DNA of 64,000 nucleotides from Cylicocyclus nassatus (GCA_958299035.1 CATQJL010000112.1:6852109-6916108), one strand, 5' to 3'; counted from the first letter of the stretch, positions 42,619-55,480 are shown. The notes: generated from the sequence alone by a model not told the origin. Numbers and translations: made by a program.

Positions 42619-43127
42619 CAACAGGCTATATACAGTGAATTTTTTGAGCTTTCGAATGGTATACAGATTGTCGGGCGAAAAAGTTAATAGTTTCAAAAAT
42701 GGTCTTTAGCAAGACTTTTTGGTTTCCTTTTAGCATCTAGTACCTGATAAACTTACATATATTGGTTTTTGTGACTTTTTTGCCTCTCTTACAAGCAAAG
42801 TGTCTATCCGTCCACCTATCTCAGAACTGTGACAAGCCTTGAAAGTGAGCCTTGAAAATCGTTCAACGAATTTTCTGGAATTGATTCCCGAAAATTCAAA
42901 AAATTTTTAATTTCATACCTTTTTTTGTGCTATACTTTTGTTGCAATCAGTAAAGATACTGTTTTTTATGAAATGTGTGGCTGTTGCGTTTCACGGCGAA
43001 GAAGCTGAGTCTGCAATTTTTGGTCGTAATCCACCCGTAGATTATCTCTCCAATTCAGTCTCAAGTGAAGGGAATCATTCTGATCGTGCTTCAAAAGTGA
43101 GGGGTTAAGATCCATCCCTCTCCCTAT

Positions 43128-44940
43128 CGCAAATATGCTTCCTATTGTTATGGTCTTCTATCTTTCTATGGATCCGGGACACGAGTAGTAGCAGTGGTTT
43201 ATTGGCGACTAGTACAAATGACAGAAGCGAGGAATGGAGGAAGGAAGAATGAAGAATGAATGTTACCGCAAAAGGAAGCTCTTCTATAGCCCTCTAAGGA
43301 TGGTTGTAAACAACACAAGAGATATATACAATAGAGGTTCCTTTACTACATTTACAAGCAGCCTAATGTCACTCTACAACACCTTTGATATGCATTTTAT
43401 TAGAAACAACACGTGCTCCACCTAAGTCTGACAGAATGCTAATTTAGAGCGCAATGCGCCCCTGCTGGATACAACTACGTAAATGTGTATGTACAAAAGC
43501 TTTTTCTATTGCTCTCTCTTCATTCCGATTGATAAACTCAAACTAACGTGAGGAGCTGTTTAATTTATGTTTTCTGTCAACATTTCAATGTATTATCTTG
43601 CAAGGGAGAGTCACGAAGTCGAAGTAGCCTATCACTACAAGCTGCATACAAGTTATGAGATTTTGGAGCGCTTTCATATCTGCTTTCCATACCTGCAGAG
43701 CCCTTTCAGAAAAAAAGTTATGAGCATTTTTGAGGCGAAAAAATGAAGTAGAGCAAGGCTATAATTAATCGTTACATCCTTTCTAGATGCCAAGTGGCGA
43801 AATAGGATGGACTGATTTACGAGGCAAACGGAGTCTATGGTATGAAGTAACTTGACAGTTGTCGCTGCTTCATTTAAGATCTATAGAGGCTGTAATCAGG
43901 GCCCGGCACGCTTTGTTTGGAGCATTTTTGGAAACGAAGTCCTCCATGACTTGGCAAAATTTTACAAAATCCTTTTTTGACATCAGAATCAGTAAGGGAA
44001 CCCTCAATCAATCGACGTAACAATGGAAAAAGCGAACAAAGCGTACTGAAGCATCTGATACCACAAAAAAGCAAAAAAAAAACAATTCTGCGTTGATACA
44101 GGCCCTATTATTGAGTATGGTACCAATTAGTACTCGATTTGTTGAAAACTTCCTAGGCCAACCAAATATGTAGTCCCAGTAATTTGGCGATGCATTTTTC
44201 GCCTCGCAGTGCAAAGGACGCCGCATGTGAATGGAGCGCGATATTTATCAGTGCATAGGTTTATGCTAAATTTGGCTCAAAAAAAGGAGAGGCACTGGTT
44301 TGACTCCCTGTTCACTGTATGGTAGATTTTTTCGCGTTCGTCGTCCATCACAAAGGTCCAAAATTTATACTCTCCGATATTTATGTTCTTAACCAACCCA
44401 GTAGGTTTAGTGTTGGTCTAAAAAACAACAAATTCGAGAACGTGTGTTCAGACACATAAGTTTTTGAAACTTTTTACATAATGTTGTTTGGAGTAATATT
44501 GTATACACATAGTCCAAATTCGGTGCCATGTGATTGTTTGTGCGTTGTAAACATGCCATTTGTTTGTTTGAGTATTGCGCTTGAAATTCGCGCGCTTGCG
44601 AAGGGACGCGTTCAGCTCGTAAAACCCAACACGTTCGTCTATATTTTTCGGGCTGATCCCAGGACCTTACAAAAACATCCCCCATTATTTTTACCCCAAA
44701 CGAAGTCCAGTTCGACCCCAGACCATTTGTGCCGGGCCCTGGCTGTAATGATTAACATTATCCCGTCCATTAGTTCATTTTCTCGCCTTAAAAAATGCTC
44801 ATACTTCTTCTCCAAAGGCGCTCCGCAGATAAGAAATGCAGATTTGGAATCAGCGTTCCAAGCTCTCACTAATGGCATGCAGATTGTAGAGTTCGGCCAC
44901 TTTGACTTCGTGACCCTCCCTTGTTAAATTTGTTAGTTAT
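43128..44940. other. Unassigned region
   Basis: Several frames of 60-148 codons on both strands overlap one another. None has a recognised domain or consistent splice signals. The segment near 44817-44870 (GCAGATTTGGAATCAGCGTT) is shared with 17801. Confidence 0.35.
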
Positions 44941-45049
44941 GGCTGCGTTCATACTGATTACGAAATCCGGGAACAGTCCCAGAACAACGCTCAGTTCGAG
45001 CATTGTGCTGGAACTATTCCCGGATTTCGTAATTAGTATGAACGCAGCC
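44941..45049. mobile_element. Hairpin MITE, 109 bp
   Basis: GGCTGCGTTCATACTGATTA pairs with TAATTAGTATGAACGCAGCC. Arms of about 50 nt with few mismatches, and TAT on both sides (44938-44940, 45050-45052), compatible with a 3-bp duplication of PIF/Harbinger type. Confidence 0.65.
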
Positions 45050-46490
45050 TATGGAACGCCTCGAACGCACAATGAAATTGAAAATGAAAATATAAATAGA
45101 ACTGTACATGTATTAAGCTTGAAGTATCATGTACTTCATAAATGTGCCTGTGCATTTCTTTGTGTGCATGCTTGTACTTCGACTCTACAATGCTTTGCTT
45201 TTATTATCCTAAAAGCAACGTGAAATGTCACTTGTTTTGTATCTTAGAACAGCTTGTTCCAAATGATTGAGGCTATTCCAATCTATGTTCAGATTGCACA
45301 GGAATTTACTGTTTCTGAAACTTTGGTAACATTGTAGCAGTTATCTTTTGGCATGACAGAAAACGTATAGTGTATCCAGTAGCAATAGAGAAATTTTTAG
45401 TATAGAGAAAAGGTCTAGAATATCCTCTCTGTCTATAAATAAATGACAATCCCTTGTTAAAGTTAGGAATTTTGTATAGAACTACCCCTTGATTGTTAAT
45501 TTCCTTCGGCGATTTCCACTGTAACAACCAGCCTTTTGAATCTAGCAGAAATGCAGAGTTGATTGTCAAAATCTTCAGCATTCGAATTGTAAAGGAAATT
45601 AGCCACTCCTACATGGACAAAGCACTGTCGATATATAAAAATACGAATGAGCGTATTCTGTTGATGTTGCATACAGGGTGCGCCAAAATTGGTGCCCGAT
45701 TTTTTATCACTACCACGAAATAATCAAGTCAAAATCATCAAAAAAATCAATTCAATGGTACAACTTGCTTCAACCGGATGGACTGAATATATACTTCACT
45801 TCTAGTCTTTTTGCAGTCTCTGGGCTTTCCCCAGCATACAGATTGTGCAAGGATGGACAGTACATCCGGCTTATGAACTTCCAATTTGCTTCTGAAAGAG
45901 TAGTTTTGCTAGCAACGTAGGGACATTGGTTGCATCTCTATGGTATGACAATTTCATTATTTACATCTTGTTCATCATCATATCATGAGATTAAAATCAG
46001 AATAAAAACTATCATCAGTCATCATCTTACATTGTCTTCGTGAAGGATGAGTGGAAAATAATATCAAACAAAGGCATAGACAGTTATAAGGGGTAAGGGA
46101 CTATATGTTGCCGATAGCCTCCAGCCTCGCAGGTAGCTGTTCCAAATCTGCAATGTCTGTAGCGTGTGAATGCGTGGCTTGCTGCAGATCAAGTGGAACT
46201 ACCCCTCTCGGTGACATGTAGTTCTTTACCCGTTATAAGGCAGAGCACCTTTTTTAGCAAAAACGCAATAAACTACTTTGAAAGACTTCTGGATATATTT
46301 TGTATACCATGGCTCGTCGTACAACTCGCAGAAGAACGTTCTGAGCCTTTCGAACATCTGAAAAATGCTTACAAATAGTTGGGAGAAGATTTGTGCGAAT
46401 ATTCAGCAAGACTGGGTAGTTCCGTCTTTCATTGTGATTTGGTTATTGTTCTCTTTTTGGTTTAATGGCGGCGAAGGTGACAAAACCTTA
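45050..46490. other. Unassigned; mariner-like end at 45675
   Basis: TACAGGGTGCGCCAAAATTG at about 45674 resembles a TA-flanked mariner terminal repeat, but no partner was found. Other frames are unsupported. Confidence 0.3.
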
Positions 46491-46947
46491 GAGACACCGT
46501 CCACCCAAACTGATTTTGATGCAATATAGTAGGAAGGCCCCTAATTAAGCAATCGCCCAAGTTTCGCTGCAAAAGATGAATCCCGAAGCGAGAAAACCGC
46601 TCCAGAAGGCAGAAGTGGCCACGCTGGCTCCGCCCATCATCGTGGGTGGTCTGAAGATGAAAAGCCCAAACTTGGGCCTCAAATGCAACCGAATTCGTCA
46701 TAGATCTGCCTTTCATCATAATCATAAATTTGCGACCTTTCTATCTAACCCGAAGCGTGATTGCCGATTTGTATTTTCAGATCACCTTCGTTGATGGGCG
46801 GAACCAACGTGATCGCTGCCACCTTCTGAAGCCGTTCTCAAGCTTTAAATTCCATCTTTTGCACCGAGACTTGAGCGACTGCCCAACTATGGGACCCACT
46901 ACCAGATAACTTCAAAATTTAATGACTTTCTGGTTGGACGGTGCCTT
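46491..46947. mobile_element. TA-flanked element with GGCACCGTCC ends, second copy
   Basis: Left GAGACACCGTCCACCC, right GGTTGGACGGTGCCTT; TA at 46489-46490 and 46948-46949. 457 bp, related to 9367-10017 by its termini and by GCGAGAAAA-type internal words. Non-coding. Confidence 0.65.
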
Positions 46948-48443
46948 TACTTTACGCAGTATAAAGACTAGTTACACAATTTTAAACTCTCAGTAAAACC
47001 CTTTTCAATTGCCAATTTCTTGGATCACCATTCTCATTTTGTCTTACTTCGCAGGTTTCCTTTCTGCTTCCTCCATTCGAACTGATGACATTTTTGAGCA
47101 TTGCGCGTGCTGTTTCCTTTATGTCACGGCATCTGAAGATAATTTTCAATAAAAAATTCAAAAATCAAATACTTTTCAGGGTAATTTTAGTGCGGATCTC
47201 GAGAAAAACAAAAATGATTATTGTAACCCACTCAGAGTATATTTTGAACACACGAACATAATCTGGTGCCTGCTTTTCGTAAACATATTCATAGATGAAT
47301 TCTTCCAACGAATAATCAAACTTCTGAAATGAATTTATCCCAGAGGAAATAGGAAAAACACTTTTTTGACAGAATGAACTACAGTAAGGTTTGAAGCTGG
47401 AAATGTCGGACTAACCAAATTTATTAGCTTTCTGCAAATCCTCACAAATGTCCTCTCAAGGACATCTTGCCATAGCTTACTGCGTGAATTGCACTTTTCA
47501 CGAAAAGCATGAATGTCTTGGTAGGCTGAAAACAGCTGAAATTTCAATCATTATGAGTGAACCTTAAAACATGCGCTTACAATGAGGAGACTGAAGAACA
47601 GCATTCAGATTTGTGCTTTCATGCTTTCAACAACTTTTATACTGCGCACTTTAGCGAATTAATATGATCACAGAAGAGAACACTGCTTTATTGTTTGGCA
47701 CTACGAACAGTAAAGCACTGTTTCTGCAGGCCGACAGCACTTGTGCGTGAACAAATGGCCATGCTAACAATAACAAATTGAGCTAATTAGATGGCTATAA
47801 AATACATTTTCAAGTTGTTCGTTGCCCCCTGTGTTCGCTGGCTCTCGCTCAAGTTTCGTTACCGTAGATGAATTGCAGTCATGACAATGCGGATAGTGCT
47901 ACCAGAAGTGTGGAATGAAATTAGAAAACGAAGAAGTGTGGGATAGGTGCAAATACTTTTAAAGACATTGCATTTTCTTTCTCCTAAACCATTTATATTC
48001 TCAAAAATTGATGATGGGGAAGGATAGACGCATAATTTTACATTATCTGAGATTTTAGATGTGCGTCTCCAATAATTTACTCATTCCGGGAAAGTAAGGC
48101 ATGATCTAAGTAAATAGGGAACTTCAAAAATGTGTTGAAAGTGTTTGCCTCAAAACAGAATTTGTCCGATAGTTAAGGGAAGTTGAATATGCCATTAGCT
48201 GTGCTTCTGGAAAGCAAATTTTATCAAGGGTTGTGCTTCTGGAATGCCAAGTTTTATCAAGCTCTTGCTCTGAAAGAAAGTATTCATTGAAATTGAGGAC
48301 TGCTTTTTGGTTTACTAGAGGGTGGAATTTTTTTTCAAGTTCTGATATTCAGCTGGATTTCAATAGGACTGAATTCACTTTTACACTCGATTCTACCTCT
48401 GAACACATTCCCAGTTATCAATTTCACATTCCAACTTTATAAT
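46948..48443. other. Spacer with a weak exon-like segment
   Basis: At 47055-47152, after an acceptor-like TCTTACTTCGCAG, a frame of 32 codons runs to TAA overlapping an AATAAA at 47148. It is too short to support alone. A minus frame at 47335-47547 is also unassigned. Confidence 0.25.
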
Positions 48444-48494
48444 TGTTGTGTTTGTAAACGATCAGTTGCTTCTCATAGCGATCTGTCTCGCGTA

Positions 48495-48689
48495 CTCAGG
48501 CAATCACAGGCTCTCAGCCAGCAGCTACAAAGCCACCGCGAAGACCCACCAAAAGCACGGTGGCCTCATCGCCTCACTGTCGCTTCCCGCTGAGAACCGT
48601 GTCAGAACTGGCAGCGAGCGGGCTGCTATAAAGCCTTCAGCGCGAAGCGAAAGCGGTGGTTTCGCTTCGCGAGCCTGTGATTGTCTGAG
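48495..48689. mobile_element. CTCAGA-family element H, divergent short form
   Basis: 195 bp, left CTCAGGCAATCACAGGCTC, right GAGCCTGTGATTGTCTGAG, TA/TA at 48493-48494 and 48690-48691. The interior is unlike copies A-G (GGTGGTTTCGCTTCGCGAG), so only the termini define the family. Confidence 0.75.
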
Positions 48690-48728
48690 TAGTCGGTCGC
48701 AGCCTCAGGGTGTGCGGGAAAAGAGCGC

Positions 48729-48736
48729 TATAAAAG
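48729..48736 (+). promoter_or_regulatory. TATA box of the solo LTR
   Basis: TATAAAAG flanked by GAGCGC and GCGCTC, which are themselves complementary. Confidence 0.5.
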
Positions 48737-48884
48737 GCGCTCACTCTTCGCCTCAGTCAGTTCTCTCATTCGGCCTCTGTTTCATATTACTTATTTTATT
48801 CTTAACAAATATTCCTCTCTTCCTTCTCCTCCACCGCCGAAGATACCGAAACCCGAAGGAGTGTCCGAGGTGAAAGACACAACA

Positions 48885-49715
48885 TTAATCATTTCCGACG
48901 CTTGTGATTGAACACCAAAATGTCAAATATGTTTTGCGCAGAAAAAAGATGAGGAACATAAATAGTACAATTGCATTTTTATGCGGAAATAACATTCTTT
49001 AGCTGATATCACAAATGTAAAACTTGCAAAAGCCATTTCCCTTTTCCTTTTTTCTTTAGCGAAAAATTCTCAGAAAGATTGCCACAACCTCCAGTCACAT
49101 AACTTTTCCACATGCCACTTGCTATGATCTCCTAGCCCTCTTTTATACAACGAACTCGGGATTATATCGTTACGTGGACACACCATATGAGGCGATTAGT
49201 TACCACCGGGGGCATGAGGTGGCTTTTTCAGTTTTTCAAAAACCAAGTCCCCTGGGATTTGCCACAAAAATACGATATCATCTATGACACAATCATGAAT
49301 GGGTCAAACACGAATAACAAAATATTACGAAACAAAATATAAAAACAACATCGAAGAAAATGAAAAAGAATTAAAGGGGTCCGTATTTCCCGAATTGGAG
49401 GCATGTTGTGGCGAGTGCGCACCCTTATGCGCTTGGAACAGGCTTGCCGCCGCTATTCAAAATATTTGGAGGGATGTAACTAGAATGAATGACCAGAATC
49501 CCTTGAACAATCCTAAACCAGGTGCCCTCCACCATGCAAGCACACCGGTCATAGGTAAGCTTCCCCTACTTTCCGAAGCTGCTACCTTAACATTTCGTGC
49601 AATTTCTCGCTTTTTTGCTTGAGCGGGCGGAGTTTGTATATATGTATACCCCTCGAATGCTTACACAGCACGTACACCCGTGCACAAAAATTCTTAAAAA
49701 TGTCTGGCCCATATA
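48885..49715. other. No recognisable feature
   Basis: A plus frame of 107 codons at 49299-49622 has no recognised domain. Confidence 0.35.
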
Positions 49716-50658
49716 CAGGGTGTCCCAAAAGTCTTTGAGCCTAGTATTTCCTCCGCTGAAAATGCATGAAGCAACATAGACGTATGAAATTCTGCAAGGA
49801 ATTTGTGAAGAGCCTACAAATAACATGATACACTCAGATTTCGAAAAACCCTCCTTTGGCCTTTACACAAGCTCTCAGACGCTTGCGGAATGCATGCACC
49901 TTGGCAGCCAGATAGCTGACATCGAGATTTCTCACACCTTCTGAAGCAAGCAATCCAGACGGTCCAAAATTTAGTATGGAATAAAGCAAACCTTGTTTTC
50001 CATTACTGATCACAAAGAAAAGTCAAGGGCCTCTTGACTCGGCTATTGAAGGCACGTAAATCTGAGAAGCATATCTGTGAGATTTGACAAAGTCAAAATG
50101 TAGCACTCAAGTGTTGAGAACACTAAGAAAATAGCAATTATGGTGTACCAAGAGTGGATTTAAAATGGTATTTCAGTAGGAAATGCAGGGCTTACAGCTA
50201 GAATTAGTGACTGAAGCTGAATCGGTGCTGGACTTTCCAGCTTTTCTATGTTTTTGTTTCCGAGAACTTTTCCTTCTCATTGGCACGGCACAACTTCAGT
50301 GTCTGTATCCTAATCCTACTCTAATGAACGAAGGTTATTGATTGGTTTTGCACTGTAAATGTAGAGTGAACCTAGCTCTACATTATGCAGTTTAAGAGTC
50401 CACAAGAGCTCCGAAGGCAAAAGAGCTGTAAAGATTTGAATAGGGGCTACGTTTCCTTCGGCTTGTCTTCACGATTATAGTATTGTTTGCTTCAAGAATT
50501 ATATCTCGAGAATGTACAATGTGTAAACGGTATGATTCTCTTGAAGAATACTGGCAACTAGACGAAGAATTCAAAGGCAAAATTTGGCTGAGAAGCGAGG
50601 AATACTAACAAAGTTACTACGTTGAAAATTTAGGCTCAAGGACTTTTGGGACACCCTG
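49716..50658 (-). mobile_element. Degenerate mariner-like element
   Basis: The 943-bp element starts CAGGGTGTCCCAAAAGTC and ends with the complement, TA at 49714-49715 and 50659-50660. It retains a transposase C-terminus on the minus strand (49834-49938). The remainder of the gene is deleted or unrecognisable. Confidence 0.75.
49834..49938 (-). pseudogene. mariner-like transposase C-terminal fragment
   Basis: The minus-strand frame reads GVRNLDVSYLAAKVHAFRKR followed by LRACVKAKGGFFEI and a TGA stop. The pattern FxxRLxxCxxAxGGxFE is the usual C-terminal signature of Tc1/mariner-superfamily transposases from nematodes. Upstream codons degrade quickly, and no catalytic DDE/D triad is present. 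It lies inside matching mariner-type terminal repeats, which supports the call. Confidence 0.65.
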
Positions 50659-52773
50659 TAGACATTGAAAACATTGCTTGTCATGTACGCTCAAATCCAC
50701 ACTTATATTGGCACTGATTGAAGCGTTTAGCCGAATGACCAGGTTAGTTGTAGTGAAGGAAGAAGAATGGGCTGTGGAAAAATGCAACAAAGAAACTTCG
50801 TTGAGAAGGCTTTGGAAAACTCACTTCAAACCAATTTTTTTAAAGAAGTTTTAAAATTCCGAGAGTATATTCATTCGAGAGCCTTTTCCTCTTTTCCTCT
50901 TTCCAATAGTACGTTTCTTGCACTCTATCGTTAATAGTAGTCGCTGAGATATGAGCAATCGAAACTAGCAAATTGTAGAAAATTTGCCTTTGTAAGTTGG
51001 GAACTATGTTCCACTGTACGAGTGTCCCCAAAAAATGTGAACACTGTTTGATTGTTAATAACTGCCTTGCTTACATATCTTTTTCCGAGCTTGAGGTACT
51101 ATTTTTAGAGCGAGGTTCAACTTAGATTTGTATAGACCAAATTATCAATCCCTCTTCATTACCGTATAAGTGCGATAGGAACATCTTTCGGCATAAAGCG
51201 CCACTGTAGACCAGGCGTTCAATGGAAAAAATCCAAAAAATCTGGAAAATTGTGTAACAAGGTTTCCAGGCGTGCCAGTTTCTACACTGCTTTTCCAGTT
51301 TTCCGAGCTCTTTTAGTGATGTAATCACAACTCTGACGAACATTGGAAAAACAGTTGTTGCCCTAAACCTGAGATAACCTAATGAAATAAGCACTACAGT
51401 GAAGTGCAAACTTCGTATTCAAAATCAGCGACTTCGAAGTCCAGCACAAGAGTTTTTGGCTTGTTTTGTTTTGTTTCGGGCTAATATTGCTTTCAATTTC
51501 CTAAAATCCTTCTCAAATATTGTCTGTGATTCTTATGATTCTGTTACCCTTGTTGATACCTGTAGTAGGCGACCCGTAATTTGTATTTCTTATAAATCAA
51601 AATTCTAGAAGAGTGCAAAGTCCTTAGCAGCCATAATAGAGCTAAAATTTGTAGACACGATTTCTATTAAGCCTTCTAAATCACTGTTTCTCACATGGAT
51701 TCGAAAAGGCACGCCTGTTACCATAAGCAATTCTAGTGTTTCTACATCTGCATCTATCCGTGCTCAAGAAACAGCATGCTGTAAGATATGAAACATCAAT
51801 AAAATCGGGATGACATCCAATTGGCTGACCGTTTTCTGCCAACAGCTTCATGCTAATCTTATTGTGAGTGCTGTTTATTTGCTAACGCACCCTCATTTCT
51901 CCTTTTTGTACATACTTAAATCAACTTTGTTTCCTCATTCCTCAAACGTTTGCTGTTGTGGCTCAGTGGAAATTTCGATGTTGCCCTTCAATGGATAAGA
52001 ATTTCTCTCAGTGTGTGAGACTGTCACAGATTACAGTGGTTCGCCGGCATCTTAGCTAAGATGTGCATGAAGTACAATCATATTGAAGTGATTGCTACAG
52101 GTTGTAGCGATTACCCAGGTGAACACTCATGTGCGTGAAAAGGAGGGGAAGCGGGATGAAAGGTCATCCTCTCTTACTTCACAATGCTGATTTTTTTAAC
52201 GTTGCAGAGTTGAACCTCCATAAATTCACAAGTAAATGTCCAAAAAGGGGTACTTTTTTACTATTAGAGTCTTAAGTTTTGGAGAGCCATTTTGGTAAAC
52301 GCTTTGCTCTGCTTTTTGGCCATTAAATATATCTACTTTGGAACCAAGAACTTGCAAGGCAACACGCGGCGTTGGATGAATTTCGCACCTGAAAGACATT
52401 GGGCCGCTAGTCATGTATAAGAAGTATAAAAATGAGGAAGGCTCGCCACCCTATGTTAAGTACTCCTCATCCGGTGGAGTTGAGCCCCATGGGAAGAGAA
52501 TGGAAGACCGTTGATAAAGTCTCCGTCTCGACATCACCAGCGATGATCGTATGATACACAACAACCAGAAAGGAGTCCAGTTAAGAGAGTGCAGTTTTGG
52601 GCACTTACGCAATAATGCTAACAAACTCAAATAGGAGTAGGTGCCTCAGTGACTGACAGCCTTTTTGCAAAGCCTGCTATTGCATACAAACCTGTAGGTA
52701 TTGCTTGAATGTATAGAGTCGTTTCTAAACATGCAGTTTGATAATGGGATATTATTGATGGCGATGGCATTTA
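50659..52773. other. Unassigned spacer
   Basis: GTGTCCCCAAAAAATGTGAA at 51023 looks like another mariner end without partner. The minus frame 51122-51409 is unrecognised. Confidence 0.35.
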
Positions 52774-52978
52774 CAGTCGAGTAGATTTAGCGGTAAATAT
52801 AGTGTGCTTGCACAGAAGGTGAAATGCGGTAAAACTGGCGCGTGAAGAAATAGTTTCGACTGTGACGCGCGCGCAAGATACCCGCGCTACTGACGTGGCT
52901 ACTTGTTCACGCGCAAATTTTACCGCATTTCACCTTCTGTGCAAGCACACTATATTTACCGCTAAATCTACTCGACTG
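52774..52978. mobile_element. TA-flanked MITE with long near-perfect arms
   Basis: 205 bp. CAGTCGAGTAGATTTAGCGG and its complement; arms of about 72 nt, loop about 57 nt; TA at 52772-52773 and 52979-52980. Confidence 0.8.
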
Positions 52979-53240
52979 TACATCAGTCCGATAAAGATCA
53001 CAGAGGCTATCATACAGCAACTTTTTCGTACCTCTGGAACCAGACGTAAGACATTCCGAATGCGCCAGCTTAATAACGCTCGAAAGCTAAACTTTTCGTT
53101 AAACTTATCAGCACTCACTTTGCGCTGAGGCGTTGAAAAGTATATACTTCGTTGCCACATTTTACACTACAAAACATTGTGTACATGAGACAAGACAAGT
53201 GCCACGAAGATTTAATTTTTATTAACTTTATATTTCATCA

Positions 53241-53285
53241 ACTTACAAGTCCAAAGTGGCGCGTAGCGATTTTGGACTTGTAAGT
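53241..53285. repeat. Small perfect hairpin
   Basis: ACTTACAAGTCCAAA pairs with TTTGGACTTGTAAGT across a 15-nt loop. Confidence 0.7.
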
Positions 53286-54835
53286 TCAGAAAAAAATTCA
53301 AATTTCTGGCGTATCCATGTGATGAAAAGATCCTGATTTGCGTTATATTGTAAATCTAAGTAGTTAGCACTTTCACAAGGTAATTCGGAAGCCGTAAGAA
53401 ACATTAATGCAAAGGAGTTATTAGAAATCAAACAGTGTATACATTTTTGGAACACGCTGCATATAAGAAAGTCAGTAAAATAATCACTTTTTTTAGATCA
53501 AACACTGGTGTCTCGCTTTAATGGAATAACATGATGTATGCGCATGTAATCACGAGAAGTTTTCTAATCTTTGTTCAGATGCGTAGCAAAGGTCACCCTA
53601 ATTTCACGCGTATAGGACGCTGGGAATTTTTTTCTAAAATCGAACAGCACAGACACGCCGACGGACTTCACCAAAAAACTATGTATAGAGCTGCATATTG
53701 CCTGAGATTATCGTAGGGCATAAGTCTAGGTTGTCGAGACACCACGAGGTGGCTGAGCGGCAACACTGGAAAATCGAAAAAGGCGCGTCTTTTTCGCGTC
53801 GTCGCTTGAAATTAGGGTAATAAATGTAGACTCGAGGAGGCAACAAACACTTTGGGAAGCTTGACCACAACAGTTTATTTGATCGCTCACTGACATTTCG
53901 AAGATTACAGAAATGTGAACAGGAGACATTAGTATTCAGTTATTTTGATTTCGAAGGAAATTCGGTGGGGCTTTCGTGCCTGAAACACGGCTTTTATTAG
54001 CGTGATAGTTGACTCTCGTTCGGAGAAAGCACTATGTGTCTTTTATATTTGTCACAAGACTTTGTTTTTTAGCAACTATCATCACAACTAAGAAAACTTG
54101 ACGCCATACGAAAATGAAGGAAATCAGTAGGATTTAAGAATAGAAAGTTGATTGAGTACAAAATTTCATCCAGCATCTTTGTAAAAGTCTACGCAGGTCT
54201 AGGTTAAGGGGTCGTTTGAGCAATCAATATCGGAATTCATATTCGCGTTTTCCACACGAGATTATCTTCACTGATGCAGTCACGATCAAAAACTTCATTA
54301 TCAAACTTATCAAACAGTATAGTTAGAAGTTTTGGGTGTTTTATAGAGCTTTTCGCTAAATTTATGCACTCAAGGCTTGACAGAGTTACACTTTCAAAAG
54401 CGCATGACTTTATTCGGAAAGCAGCGTTTTGCGTGTTAACTCAGAGTTAATTCTGACTTAACACGCACCTTTCTGGGACCATTAATACCCGCATAAACAA
54501 ACCAAATTGGGGAAAGGGTGATATGGCAGGATACCGCGAAAGACGTACTTTAATCCAAGTATGGAAACACGGCGTAACTCGTTCCACGCGAGACGCTACG
54601 CGACAAAACGCGCAGCTGAGCTGCGCGTTTACTCTGAGTTTGGTGCGTGTTTCAGGCTCGCGCGAAACTCGGAGTTAACTTTGAGTTTGGTTAAAGAAAG
54701 AGAAGTAGTGTGCAAACGCAGAGGTGCAGCTAAAAAAGTCCTTTGGGGCAGATTTTGCTCCGAGTTTCATCAAGCATGATGGGGGGCACCGTTGAACACA
54801 AAAATTTGAAATTCTAGAAAATTTCAGGCCCGGTT
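53286..54835. other. Spacer; ACTCTGAGTT-type repeat at 54425-54700
   Basis: The 54425-54700 segment shares AACTCTGAGTT, CTCTGAGTTTGGTGCG and AAGAAAGAGAA words with 5025-5340 and contains the palindrome AACGCGCAGCTGAGCTGCGCGTT cut in two halves here. Nothing else recognised. Confidence 0.45.
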
Positions 54836-55480
54836 ATCGGACGTGCTGATCACGAATCCGATGCTCATTTTTTGCCATTTGCCCACATAACGAGGTTACG
54901 GTAGGAATACGGTAGTTGAGCGAAAATCACGAAATTGTCCACTTGGTGCAGTGGGGTTATTTGGTACGCTAATCACGAACCTGATAGTCATTTTTCGCTA
55001 CGAGGCCGCATAACGAGGTTACGGTAGGGATACGGTAGTTGGGCAAAAATTGCTAAATCGAGTGAAAATTGAGCGGGGTTTTTTGGCACGCTGATCACGA
55101 ATACGATAGCCATTTTTTGCCATTCGCCCATATATCGCGGTTGCGGTAGGGATACGGTAGTTGGGCGAAAGTCACGAAATTGGCTGAAACTCGGTACATT
55201 GGGGTTATTTCGCATATTGATCACGAATATGATAGTCGTTTTTCGCTGCGAGGCACAAATCGGGATTACGGTAGTTATATGGTAGCTGGGCGAAATACTA
55301 AATCGAGTGAAACTTGGTACTGTGCGATTATTGTGGCACGCTGATACGAATATGTTGTTCACTTGCGATTGCGGGTCCATTCAGCGAGGCTACGGTAGCT
55401 ATACGGTAGCTGTGCGAAAATCACAAAGTTCGCTGAATCTTTGGTGGAGTTATTTGCCATGCTGATTATGAAAATGCTAA
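54836..55480 (+). repeat. Decayed tandem array, unit about 123 bp
   Basis: Six partial or full units anchored by CTGATCACGAAT-type words near 54846, 54971, 55091, 55216, 55341 and 55461 (spacing 120-125). Each unit also carries ACGGTAG...ATACGGTAGTTGGGCGAAA. Unit length and the GCTGATNACGAATA word resemble the internal units of the Helitrons, so this may be an old relative. Confidence 0.75.

Larger units (their letters stand above)
41664..43127. mobile_element. Element with GATAGGG termini, hosting a hAT-like MITE
   Basis: Left TGCGATAGGGAAGGC, right CCCTCTCCCTATCGCA, with AAAGGGGG and AGTGAAGGGG words as in the 28.4-34.2 kb family. The interior carries GTAGACCGTCGAC-type words at about 42143, 42274 and 42422, and a 49-nt hairpin at 42570. 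The ends are degenerate and the pairing is an inference. Confidence 0.45.
48444..48884 (+). mobile_element. Solo LTR, interrupted by a CTCAGA element
   Basis: Starts TGTTGTG and ends CACAACA, an inverted 7-bp terminus of the TG...CA type. Flanks are ATAAT and TTAAT (4 of 5 matching). Inside is a TATA box (48729-48736) in GC-rich context, followed about 25 bp on by a CTCAGTCAGTTC initiator-like sequence, as in Pao/Gypsy LTR promoters. Removing the insert leaves about 244 bp. No internal retrotransposon domain lies nearby. Confidence 0.5.

Noticed and set aside
44481..44927. 148-codon plus-strand frame as a gene
   Set aside because: Overlapped by open minus frames, Cys-, Ser- and Phe-rich with no recognisable domain; its 3' part lies in a sequence also present near 17801, so it is repeat-derived.
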